A stretch of DNA of 64,000 nucleotides from Haematococcus lacustris (taxonomy: Eukaryota > Chlorophyta > Chlorophyceae > Chlamydomonadales > Haematococcaceae): assembly GCA_030144725.1 (NCBI GenBank), contig JASKMD010000025.1, positions 868,001-932,000 on the forward strand, given 5' to 3'. Numbering within the stretch: the stretch's first letter is position 1; each line of letters opens with the position of its first letter. A program made the position numbers and the translations under genes. The notes beneath the pieces are model-generated. The model worked only from the letters and a program-made list of their open reading frames with translations, did not search any database and was not told where the DNA came from. This document shows positions 9,243-18,200 of this stretch, piece after piece.

Positions 9243-12200
9243 TTAGATCTTCTGTGGGATGTGCAATCCCCGCGCAGCAGCGTACTCCTGCACCAAAGTA
9301 CCGCTGCCTTCCAAGTTCTCCATAGGTTCCCAAGTGTTGTGCGTGGAGTCATAGCCGACCCACTTGACCAGAAACTCTAGTTGTGGCTTGACTCCAGCAG
9401 TCATCTTGTGGTCCATCAGCTTCTCGACTTCGTACACCGGGAGTCCGTCTTCCCATCTGTCTGGAGGCGGTGCTACCAAGTTAGGTACAGCATCGCCAAT
9501 GTAGGGCTTGACCAGGGACACGTGGAACACGTTGTGCATGTGCCATTGGTGTGGCAACTGCAGCTTGACAGCCACCTCTCCCACCATGTTGACCACTCTG
9601 AAAGGCCCAACGTAGCGCGGCTTCAGCTTACGCACCCCTGCCTCCCCACTTTTGCTTCTCATGTTTTGTGTGGACAGCATGACCAGGGCATCTGGCTCGT
9701 ACTTCGCAGTTCTTCTTTTACCATCTTCTCTTGCTTTCATTTTCTGTTGCGCTTCAGCCCAGCACTTTCTTGCGTTTTTCACAGCCTGCATGATGCCTTG
9801 CACAAACTCATGGGCCCTCGGCCCTTTGCGAGGCAACCCCTCACCAGCAGGGACCAGGGGTTGTTCACCATAGTTCAAGAAGAATGGTGTGTTCTGCACC
9901 GACTCTTGCCATGAGTTGTTAATGGCAAACTCTACCATGTCCAAATGCTCAACCCAGTCAGATTGGTCGGGGCTGATGTAGGCCCGCAACATCTCCTCCA
10001 CAACCCGGTTCATCCTTTCAGTCTGTCCGTCGGATTGGGGATGATAGGCTGAGCTCATGGCAATCCTTACCCCCAGCAACCGGCAGATCTCACGCCAATT
10101 CTCACTGTTGAAGATAGCTCCCCGATCACTCAACACGGAGACGGGTTTGCCATGCAGCCTTATCACATTGTTCTTAAATAGTCTTGCAAACTTCTCACTG
10201 TTGATAGATTCGTGTGTTGGCACCAGATGCACCATCTTACTCAGTCGGTCGACAAACGCCAGGATCGAGTCATACTTCTCCTCGCCACTGGCTGGCAGCT
10301 TCACAATCATGTCCATGCTCACATGTTCCCACCGTTTCCCTGGGATACACAGAGGCTGCAGTTTGCCAGCCTTGAGCAAGCAGCTGGGTTTGTTTCTTTG
10401 GCATGCGTCGCACTGCCGCACATAGTCCACCACATCCTTATCCCAGCCTGGCCAGTAGAAATGTCGAGAGACCAGCTTCTTTGTTTTGGTAATACCCACA
10501 TGGCCAGCGAAAGCATCATCATGGCACTGCTCCAGCACCGCTTGCTTGACCAAGGGGCTTCGAGGTACCCACACCTTGTCTCTTATGAACCATAGGCCTT
10601 GCTCACTGCGTGTCAGCCTGCCTTCCACCTTGCCCGACTGGAACAAGGGGTCGCAGCTGTAGCCCTCAATGATGAAGTCATGCAGCGAGCCGCCTGGAGC
10701 CCTTGCGACTTGCACTTCACTTTCCCGCATTGTTTCATCCATCTCGACGGGTGTCGCACTTGGGCTTGTTGGCCGAGGGATTTCCCCCCCACCAGGACGC
10801 ACCGGTCCACCGGTACGCTCAGCTACAGCCGGCCGCTCTCCGGGGTGCTGGGCGGAGCATCGCTCACGTTGTTCTGGTGGCTGTTGGGCCGGAGGGGGCT
10901 GCCGAGTCTGCCTGGCTTGCTGTCGCGTCACTGCAAGCAATAGGCCCTCTGGCCGCAGCACTACAGCACCCACAATATCAGCTTCCTCGTCACTGTCCTT
11001 GGTGGTTTCCTGTTGCAGGAGCATTGGGCTTCGGCTGATGGGGTCAGCTACATTCACAGCGCCAGGCTTGTGCATGATCTCATATTTGAACCTTGACATG
11101 AGCTCAACCCACCGCGCCATGCGTCGGGATAGGTTTTGCTGAGAGGCCAGGTACACAAGGGGGTTATGATCAGTTACGATTGTCACACCCGCTGCCCCAT
11201 CTAGATAGCATCGCCATTCCTGCAAGGCCCTCACAATGGCCAGGAGCTCTTGCTCGCCTGTTGTGTATCTGACCTGGGCTGGCGTGAGCTTCTTGCTCGT
11301 GAACGCCACCACACGGCCGTCTTGCATCAACACACCACCTGTGCCCAGTAGGGAAGCATCAGTCCACACCGTGAAGGGCTTGGTGAAGTCAGGCAGAGCC
11401 AAGACAGGGGCAGAGCTCAGGGCTGCTTTTAGGGCGTGGAAGGCATCTCGCACCCGAGCATCCTCCACAAACGCCCGTCGCACCCGTGCATCATGCTGTA
11501 CCCCTTTAGGTGCTTTCTCATCCTGTCTAGTCAGGTCCGTCAAAGGAGCTGCCACAGAACTGAAGTCTCTTATGAAGCGGCGGAAGAAGTTCGCCAGACC
11601 CAGAAACGCTTGCAAATCCTTAAGGCTCTGGGGCTCTGGCCACTCAGCCACTGCCTTCACTTTGGCAGGGTCCACAGCCACTCCATTCCTGCCCACAATG
11701 TGGCCCAGGAAACTCAGCTCAGGGCGATTAAACTCACACTTGCTCAACTTGGCAAACAGCTTGTGGGTTTTCATCAGCTCCAGGACTTGAGACAGGTGTT
11801 GCACATGCTCCTCAGGGGTCTCACTCATCACCAATATGTCATCAATGTACACAAGGACAGCACCAGCCTTTATCAGGGGCTCGAAGATCCTGTTCATGGT
11901 TTTCTGAAAGGTTGCAGGGGCGTTGCACAGCCCGAAGCACAGGACCTTGTACTGAAACTGCCCCATAGGCGTGAGGAAGGCCGTCTTAGGCACGTCTTCG
12001 GGGGTGATCCTGATCTGGTGGTAGCCAGACTGCAGGTCAAGGGAACTGAACACCCTTTTTCCCCGGACCTGATCCAACAGGTCATCAATACGCGGCAGTG
12101 GGTAGCGGTCGCGCACCGTACGTTTGTTGAGTGCCCTGTAGTCAATGCACATTCTAAGGGACTTGTCCTTCTTCTCCACAAACAGGACAGGGGCCCCCCA

Positions 12201-13196
12201 GGGCGACGTACTCGGTTCAATCCAGCCTTTAGCTTGCAACGCAGCCACTTGTTTCTTCATCTCTTCGAGCTCGCGTTGGCTTAGGCGATACATGCGCGCC
12301 CACTGCGGCTGTGTTTCAGGCTCAAGCGGGATGGTGTGCCCCACACCCCGCTCTGGCGGCAACCCTGCTGGGATCTCTTCAAACACCTCAGCATGGCTCT
12401 TCAGCAGTGTTGTCATCACTTCATTGGGGACTAGGCCAGGTGACGCACTGCTGGCGCCGCTAACCACGGATAAGAGGGAGCCTGTGCACCACCCTTCCGC
12501 GTCATCTCGCTCTGCTGGTTGGACCAGCAGCAGCCAGCTCATACATCCCAGCCTTAAGGCTCGGGCTGCTTGCTTCGCGCTCAGCAGTGGCGGGTCAGGA
12601 TGTTCCTCTACCAAGGCCGCCACTGTTCCACCGGCATGACTGGGTTGCATGGCGAACAGTTTGTGCCGCCTTCCATCCTCACCACGCATGTCACAACAGC
12701 CCTGCCGCACCATGAGCTTGGCATCATGGGCCTCTTGCCACGGCTTACCTAGCACCACGTCGATCTTTCCCAACATGGCAGGCACCACCTTTGCTATTAG
12801 CACCGTCTTCACTTTGTTCATCGAGAGCGCACCAGTGGCTTCCTCACTCATGTGCACCAACTCTCCTTGGATGCCTTGGGCCACTGTTGGCTGGGTTAGT
12901 CGGGAGATGGACACACGGACACTGCTCCTTGGGTGGCCACTCTTGTCAGTTTTCCTTACATTGGCCAACCACTTTTCGCTGATAAGGTTAAACGATGCTC
13001 CTGTGTCAATCATGACGGTGCACCGCTTTCCACCGAGGCTGCCTTCATACACAAAAGGAAGATCGGTCGGTCGGGCGGGGGCGGCTGGTTGTGCACAAGA
13101 GAACAGCATGGGCATCTTACAGTCATTCATTTGGCTATTGTCACACGTAGCCATGAACCCATCGTCTCTACCCTGGGGTGGGTGCACTCCACACAT
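9243..13196 (-). CDS. pol: Element B copy 2: chromovirus Pol polyprotein
   Basis: A 1317-codon Pol with the same domains and motifs as the copy at 3278-7231 (protease DTGA, RT YIDD, RNase H, HHCC plus DDE integrase, chromodomain); the translated proteins appear identical. Here it stands behind a complete gag in the same frame, separated only by the UAG at 13209-13211, so this is the potentially competent gag-pol. Twelve codons lie between the UAG and the Met at 13196 and fit the reading frame, supporting a Gag-Pol fusion by stop-codon readthrough. The element is no longer complete, because its 5' LTR is truncated by the non-LTR element beyond 15122. Confidence 0.95.
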   Translation of the reverse strand: MCGVHPPQGRDDGFMATCDNSQMNDCKMPMLFSCAQPAAPARPTDLPFVYEGSLGGKRCTVMIDTGASFNLISEKWLANVRKTDKSGHPRSSVRVSISRLTQPTVAQGIQGELVHMSEEATGALSMNKVKTVLIAKVVPAMLGKIDVVLGKPWQEAHDAKLMVRQGCCDMRGEDGRRHKLFAMQPSHAGGTVAALVEEHPDPPLLSAKQAARALRLGCMSWLLLVQPAERDDAEGWCTGSLLSVVSGASSASPGLVPNEVMTTLLKSHAEVFEEIPAGLPPERGVGHTIPLEPETQPQWARMYRLSQRELEEMKKQVAALQAKGWIEPSTSPWGAPVLFVEKKDKSLRMCIDYRALNKRTVRDRYPLPRIDDLLDQVRGKRVFSSLDLQSGYHQIRITPEDVPKTAFLTPMGQFQYKVLCFGLCNAPATFQKTMNRIFEPLIKAGAVLVYIDDILVMSETPEEHVQHLSQVLELMKTHKLFAKLSKCEFNRPELSFLGHIVGRNGVAVDPAKVKAVAEWPEPQSLKDLQAFLGLANFFRRFIRDFSSVAAPLTDLTRQDEKAPKGVQHDARVRRAFVEDARVRDAFHALKAALSSAPVLALPDFTKPFTVWTDASLLGTGGVLMQDGRVVAFTSKKLTPAQVRYTTGEQELLAIVRALQEWRCYLDGAAGVTIVTDHNPLVYLASQQNLSRRMARWVELMSRFKYEIMHKPGAVNVADPISRSPMLLQQETTKDSDEEADIVGAVVLRPEGLLLAVTRQQARQTRQPPPAQQPPEQRERCSAQHPGERPAVAERTGGPVRPGGGEIPRPTSPSATPVEMDETMRESEVQVARAPGGSLHDFIIEGYSCDPLFQSGKVEGRLTRSEQGLWFIRDKVWVPRSPLVKQAVLEQCHDDAFAGHVGITKTKKLVSRHFYWPGWDKDVVDYVRQCDACQRNKPSCLLKAGKLQPLCIPGKRWEHVSMDMIVKLPASGEEKYDSILAFVDRLSKMVHLVPTHESINSEKFARLFKNNVIRLHGKPVSVLSDRGAIFNSENWREICRLLGVRIAMSSAYHPQSDGQTERMNRVVEEMLRAYISPDQSDWVEHLDMVEFAINNSWQESVQNTPFFLNYGEQPLVPAGEGLPRKGPRAHEFVQGIMQAVKNARKCWAEAQQKMKAREDGKRRTAKYEPDALVMLSTQNMRSKSGEAGVRKLKPRYVGPFRVVNMVGEVAVKLQLPHQWHMHNVFHVSLVKPYIGDAVPNLVAPPPDRWEDGLPVYEVEKLMDHKMTAGVKPQLEFLVKWVGYDSTHNTWEPMENLEGSGTLVQEYAAARGLHIPQKI

Positions 13197-13208
13197 CAGG
13201 GCAACTTC

Positions 13209-13211
13209 CTA
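13209..13211 (-). other. In-frame UAG between gag and pol (copy 2)
   Basis: The codons AAT GCC TAG GAA GTT GCC lead straight from Gag into the Pol frame with no frameshift. This gag-UAG-pol arrangement is the one used by gammaretroviruses for suppression. Whether it is suppressed here is inference. Confidence 0.8.
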
Positions 13212-14861
13212 GGCATTAGCTCGCACCCCGCTGCCGCCAGCTCCAGCGCCTCCTGACCCTCCTGCTCCACCCTGCTGTGGTGGTGATGGGCAGTCACGGG
13301 CAATATGCCCCAGCCCGTTGCAGTTGTAGCACTTGACTGGGCCCTTGGCGTCCCTGCCGCCCTGATGGCCAGCCGGACGCTTGCCGTTGCCGTTGTGGTC
13401 ACGTCCGCTGCTTCCGTGGCGACCACCACCGCGGCCACCCCTGTGGCCACTGCTAGGGCCAGCTCCACGGCCTGCTGTCCCCAGCGACGTGCCATACACA
13501 GCGTGGATGTTCCTTGCCACATGCTTCCGCATCACTTGGATCTGCGATCGGTCATCCACACCACCATTCTTGGCACGGCCACGACCGCGCACAGCCCGTG
13601 CTACCGCTACCAAACCAGGTGCATTGGTGAGCTGGCCTGCCTGCTTGGACTTCTGTCTGCCCACAGCAAACAGCATCAGGTCATTCAGGTCTGTCCATGG
13701 CTGCCCGTTCGTCATGACAGCACATTCACGTCGCATGTCATGATTCAGCCCTTGCACATACAGTTCACATAAGGCCAGAGGAGGGAGTGATGGCACCTTC
13801 TGCGCCAACAACCGGAACACCACATTGTACTGTGCAACTGACTGCTCTCCCTGCACACACTCTTTGTTGATGAGCCGCCGGGTTGCATCATGTGTGACTT
13901 GCACTGTGTTAACACCCACCAGCTCCTCAAAGAGCGCTTGGGTCTCTGCATTTGGCATCTGGTCACTCTCCACTCCCACCTGCTCAAGCACGGCATACAT
14001 AGCCTCTTTGATGGGTTCAGCCACGTGCATCAGCACAGCATCACACAGCGGCAAGTTGGCTGCCTTAGCCCAACGGTGCACTTCAAGCATGAACAGCTTT
14101 GCGTTACGTCCTTTCTCAGTATCATTCACACTCCACTCTTTAGGAGATGGCATCACAGCCCTAAAGCTGCTCACCTGTGGTTGAGCCCCGCGGGCAGCAC
14201 CATCCACGCCGTTGCCACCCCCGGCTCCTCCATCCGGGCCGCCAGGGCCCCCCGGGCCACCAGGGCCGCCTGGCCCGCCTGGCCCACCAGGACCTCCAGG
14301 CCCTCCAGGACCACTGGGACCGCCAGGACCACTAGGGCCACCAAGACCCCCAGGGCCTCCATGCCCGCCGAACCCGCTGGGGCCACCGCCCCCGGGACCA
14401 CTGCCCCCGCTAGGGTCGCCCGACCCGACACGGTCACCACTGCCAAGGGAGCTGGCCACACCACTGCCGAGGGCTGAACCGCTACCACCCGTGCCACTAG
14501 GGCCACCGGCGTGCGTAGGGCCACCAATTTGCACAATGACAGCAGCGGCACTGACAGGCACAGCTGAGGCAGGGCTGACACGGGCTGATCCCTGTCGGCG
14601 CTGCAGCTCCTGCTGGAGCTCCTCAAGAGACAAACTCGTCAAAGTGCCTTCCGCACGATGACCGGCCCCGCTAGGAGACCTAGGCACCTCTGCAAACGAG
14701 ACACGTGCAGAGGGTACACCCAACATTGCAAGCACGTCTTTAGTAGAGACATTAGCCTGGTTCAAAGCATGCTGCAATTCAGCTCTCTTAGCTGCAGACA
14801 TAACTGCAGGCAACAATGTCTTGGGCCTTTGCCCACTGGCTGCAGGCTGCATGCTAACCAC
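13209..14861 (-). CDS. gag: Element B copy 2: Gag
   Basis: A 550-codon Gag, the only full one in the window. The N terminus (MVSMQPAASGQRPKTLL) leads into a coiled region (EELQQELQRRQGSAR), then a Gly/Pro/Ser-rich collagen-like stretch (about residues 115-215, GPGGPGG repeats), a retrotransposon capsid-like region (about 240-400, WAKAANLPL ... FRLLAQKVPSLPPL ... YVQGLNHDMRRE), an RG-rich basic segment, and a CCHC knuckle (CYNCNGLGHIARDC, about 515-528). It would coat the RNA and form the particle. The ATG at 14861 is the first Met after an in-frame-stop-containing leader. The Gly-rich insertion before capsid is unusual for gypsy Gag and coincides with a low-complexity DNA tract. Confidence 0.92.
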   Translation of the reverse strand: MVSMQPAASGQRPKTLLPAVMSAAKRAELQHALNQANVSTKDVLAMLGVPSARVSFAEVPRSPSGAGHRAEGTLTSLSLEELQQELQRRQGSARVSPASAVPVSAAAVIVQIGGPTHAGGPSGTGGSGSALGSGVASSLGSGDRVGSGDPSGGSGPGGGGPSGFGGHGGPGGLGGPSGPGGPSGPGGPGGPGGPGGPGGPGGPGGPGGPDGGAGGGNGVDGAARGAQPQVSSFRAVMPSPKEWSVNDTEKGRNAKLFMLEVHRWAKAANLPLCDAVLMHVAEPIKEAMYAVLEQVGVESDQMPNAETQALFEELVGVNTVQVTHDATRRLINKECVQGEQSVAQYNVVFRLLAQKVPSLPPLALCELYVQGLNHDMRRECAVMTNGQPWTDLNDLMLFAVGRQKSKQAGQLTNAPGLVAVARAVRGRGRAKNGGVDDRSQIQVMRKHVARNIHAVYGTSLGTAGRGAGPSSGHRGGRGGGRHGSSGRDHNGNGKRPAGHQGGRDAKGPVKCYNCNGLGHIARDCPSPPQQGGAGGSGGAGAGGSGVRANA

Positions 14862-15059
14862 GACTAGACAGTGTAAAGTCTATTGAGAGGCGAACACCTA
14901 GAGCGCTAAAGCTCTAGCAGGCCGTACCCAAATCGAGGGCTGCCAGCTCGGCTTCCGCCATGGTGATTGCGTCCCCGTTCGACATGTAGTCCCTACAGGT
15001 AGTGCTGATGTCGATGTCCTTCCAGAAATCGCGTAGCGGGGATGGTCGGAAACCACCGC
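14862..15059 (-). other. Element B 5' leader between LTR and gag
   Basis: This 198-bp untranslated leader follows the 5' LTR remnant. No convincing tRNA primer-binding site complementary to a tRNA 3' end was found next to the LTR: the first bases are GCGGTGGTTTCCGACC. A short frame running through it has no recognisable domain. Confidence 0.6.
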
Positions 15060-15070
15060 TGTTGCGGTGG
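15053..15070. other. Perfect hairpin spanning the LTR/leader boundary
   Basis: CCACCGC-TGTT-GCGGTGG forms a 7-bp stem with a 4-nt loop. It is centred on the first four bases of the LTR edge, exactly where the primer-binding site should start. Confidence 0.7.
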
Positions 15071-15122
15071 CACTTCTCTATTCTCGCGGAGTGACTAGAC
15101 CAATTCAACGGACGAGGGCAGA
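15060..15122 (-). repeat. Element B 5' LTR, truncated
   Basis: This 63-bp block matches the last 63 bp (minus-strand sense) of the 222-bp LTR, then breaks off into a GAA repeat. The remaining 159 bp of the LTR were not found at the far end of the neighbouring non-LTR element, so part of the target was deleted or rearranged. Confidence 0.85.
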
Positions 15123-15156
15123 AGAAGAAGAAGAAGAAGAAGAAAGAAGAAGAAGA
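15121..15156 (-). repeat. 3' (CTT)n tail of the non-LTR retrotransposon
   Basis: About 35 bp of GAA repeats (CTT on the element's coding strand) end the 3' UTR of the element whose ORF stops at 15248. Simple-repeat 3' tails are typical of non-LTR elements that integrate by target-primed reverse transcription. The tail shares a 2-bp overlap with the LTR at the junction. Confidence 0.75.
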
Positions 15157-15247
15157 CTACTCCGGTGTTCACCGGCGTGCATTAAGGGAGGAGCTACCGC
15201 CTGGGGCGCGGCCTGCTCCCACCAATCGAGCCAAGGAAGAGACCCCC

Positions 15248-18200
15248 CTACCCTCCCTCCCTCTTAGTAGCCCTGAGTCTGTAGCTTGTCTTTGCAATGG
15301 AGTGGGCTGTCTCCACCGCGTGTCTTGTTAACTTGTGTAACAGTTTGGTAGTGTTATCTTGTGAGACCCCCAAGTCCAGGAGGTGTTGCCGTGTGTGTGC
15401 TTCATACGTTATGCCACCTATGCCCAGGAGGATGGGTCTAATCTCCACCATGTGGCCTTCCTTGCGTATGGTTTGAGCTAGATTGGTGTGTTGATTGAGT
15501 GCCTTGTCTAATTGATCCGTCCACCTTGAGTCCGAGCAGTATTTGATTTCTATAATAATGACCCGTTTAATGGCTTTACCACGTGTGCCCGTCTTCTTTG
15601 TTGGCATCACCATGAGAATGTCTGGTCTGGTGGTGTTTTTGGTTGCTGCTATCTGTAGTCCGAGTGCTCGTAGTGGTGTGTGTAGTGTGTCGTTAGGGAG
15701 GTCGAGGTCTTCTTTTGCGCCCTTCTCCCAGCTGCCGGTGTCCGCAAAGCTGATGTACCCGCCTAGGGTACCCTTGCTTATGGCTTTAGCGATGAGGCGG
15801 CCAGCCCCGTTATGCCTTTCTTGCACCATCGGTAGTGTCTCGCTGCAGCCCGAGAGGAGGTGAGTGGCACTATCGGCTTCCCCGCAGAGTGGGCACCGGT
15901 CGTCGGTCGCCCGTTTCCAACGCATGGCCAGCTTTTGGTTATAGAGCCCGCCGGTACGGTAGAGAAGGGCAGTTCGTTGCGCGGGTGTGGAGATGTTCGT
16001 GTCGGTCATCACCCTTTCGCCGGCTCCTTTCGCCGCGGCTTTGGTGATCTCCTGGGACATCTGGTAGTAGATACTGTCTTGATTGGCGAGACCGAGGCTG
16101 TGCCTGCGGTGCATGTGTGCTCTCACGCTGTGGCGGCAATCCGGCAGTGGGACGGGGGTGTTGCCGTCGGCTTCGTTGTTGAGCCAGGTGTTGGTCTCTG
16201 TCCGTGTGGTCGGGCGGTAGGCCGGGGTGTTGGCCAGCTCTGGGTGTAACGCCGCGTGCTTGGCTAGGGCATCGGCGCCTTCGTTGCCGATAATTCCCGA
16301 GTGTGCCCGGACTTTGTAGAAGTGGATCGTGACGGGGCTATCGATGATGAGGGTAGCGATAGCGGTCAGGATGTCGTTGTGCCTGTGTGTGATGAGCGAC
16401 ATCGGGTTAGCGAGGGCTCGGCGGATCTGGTAGATAGAGCAGAGGCTGTCGGTGGCGATGCGTTTGGCCCCCGCTGTGAGTGCCGCGTGTATCGCCGTGA
16501 GTTCCGCCTTGTTGATGGTGTTGCTTTCTGGGTCGTCCAGGGCGACGGTGATGAGGACGTTGGTCTCCGGGATATAGACCCCCGCCCCGACGCTCGCTGG
16601 GGCTGCCCCCGAGGTCTTAATGCAGCTGCCGTCCGTGTACGCGAGCGTGGCCCATTCGGTGATGGCCATCCGTGGCTGCGTCGTGGAATGGTGCGTGAGT
16701 TGTTGGTGGCCGCGCTGGTGCCCCGAGGTGGGGAGGTCCTTGTCCAACGGCAGGCGCATGTGTTGTTTGTGGCCGCTAGGGGGTGTGGCTGGCTGGCTTT
16801 GATTCGTCGATCTGTTGCGGATTGGGTGTGTGTCCCGTTGTGGGTGGAGGGCAGTGGCAGTGCTAGCCAGCCATCCTTGGGGATTGCCTTTGGTGACAAG
16901 TTGTTGTCCCGCTGCATTCCAGATGACGTAGATGTGGAGGTTGGCGTGCTTGCCTGGCTTGGAGCATCTGGTCTTGGTGGGGGGTATGCTAGCCAGGTGC
17001 TGACAGTATTCAGGGTAGCGCCGCAGGGTGTCAATGTGTTTAGGGTAGGAGATGCCCTTTTTCCCAGGGATCAGCATGATGGTTGCCATGGCCTCCTCCT
17101 GTGTAGCTGAGTGTATAGCATGGTTGACGCATTTCAGTGCCACTGCATCGTCTGCCGGTACATTCCATGTGGATAAGCCAGTGTGGCGTACCAGTAGGCA
17201 GTTGTGGTGTGCACCAAAGGCCGTGTCATTGATGTCAGGGCTCCAATAGGTGGTGGTTTCTGGTCTAACTGTGAGTGGATCAGCCCATCTTTGGACGGTA
17301 CTTGGAAAGCTGCGTGTGGCGTGTAGGGTGTTAAGGGCTTTGTCTTGTGCCCCTCTCATGGGGTGGTGGCTGCTCTGTGCGTCCTGTCTCCTTAGTAGGG
17401 CCACTACCTCTGTGGCCAGGTTGCGTGTGTGTGGTGTGTGTTGTAACCAAGCGTGTAGATGTTGGTGTTGGTCTTTTGTCAGGAGGCCAACTGTGCGACC
17501 CGACTCGTCGTGGACCGTTACGTGTTGCACTAAGTCTTGCCGTGGCATAATGGGCTCCCCCGTGCTGAGGCTCATCGCGGGGTCGGTCATGTGGGGGTGA
17601 AGTTGGAGGAAGGTTTCGCAATTGCCCGTCCCGACGATGTCCGTCTGCGGGTTGATGGGGTAGGTGTGGAAGGTGGCCTTCGAGTGCAGGTTGGTGCACC
17701 GGGGTAGCCAGGTGTGCGGGTCCGGTAGTCCCTGTCGGGTGTGGGCCGGCAGGTGCGTGTCGGGCCTCGCATGTCTGGCCTCCTGTATCTGCCTGTTTTC
17801 CTCGTTGTAGTCGTTGCGCTTTGCTATGTAGTCCAGGTGTGCCGTGATGAGCGGCGCCGGTTCGAGAGTGGGGTGCCAGTGTACTCGTATGAGGTCCGAG
17901 TGCGCTGACTGACGCATGATAGTCTTGAAGTCATTGCTGCCGAACTTGCATATAGGGCACAGCCAGTATCCTGGTTCCTTGTGCCCTGACAGGTGGGCTT
18001 CCTCAAGGCAGGCTGGGTGGTAGGCCCTCTTGCAGTTGTGGCACGTTGGGTTGTCTCCTCTTGGTAGCCAGCACAGCTCACATGTGCACACGTCCTTAGC
18101 CTCTTCCCTGCTGATGGTCTCTATGTGTGTGGGTGTATAGCCTTCTTCTGCACATAGTGGTAATGCCCATCTATCTATGACTGTGGGCTTCCAATGCACC

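Larger units (their letters stand above)
8122..14079. repeat. Tandem duplication unit, copy 2 (5958 bp)
   Basis: Second copy of 2157-8114. It runs on past 14079 into the rest of gag, so this copy's right flank is the original element B sequence and copy 1's right flank is the rearranged one. Confidence 0.9.
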
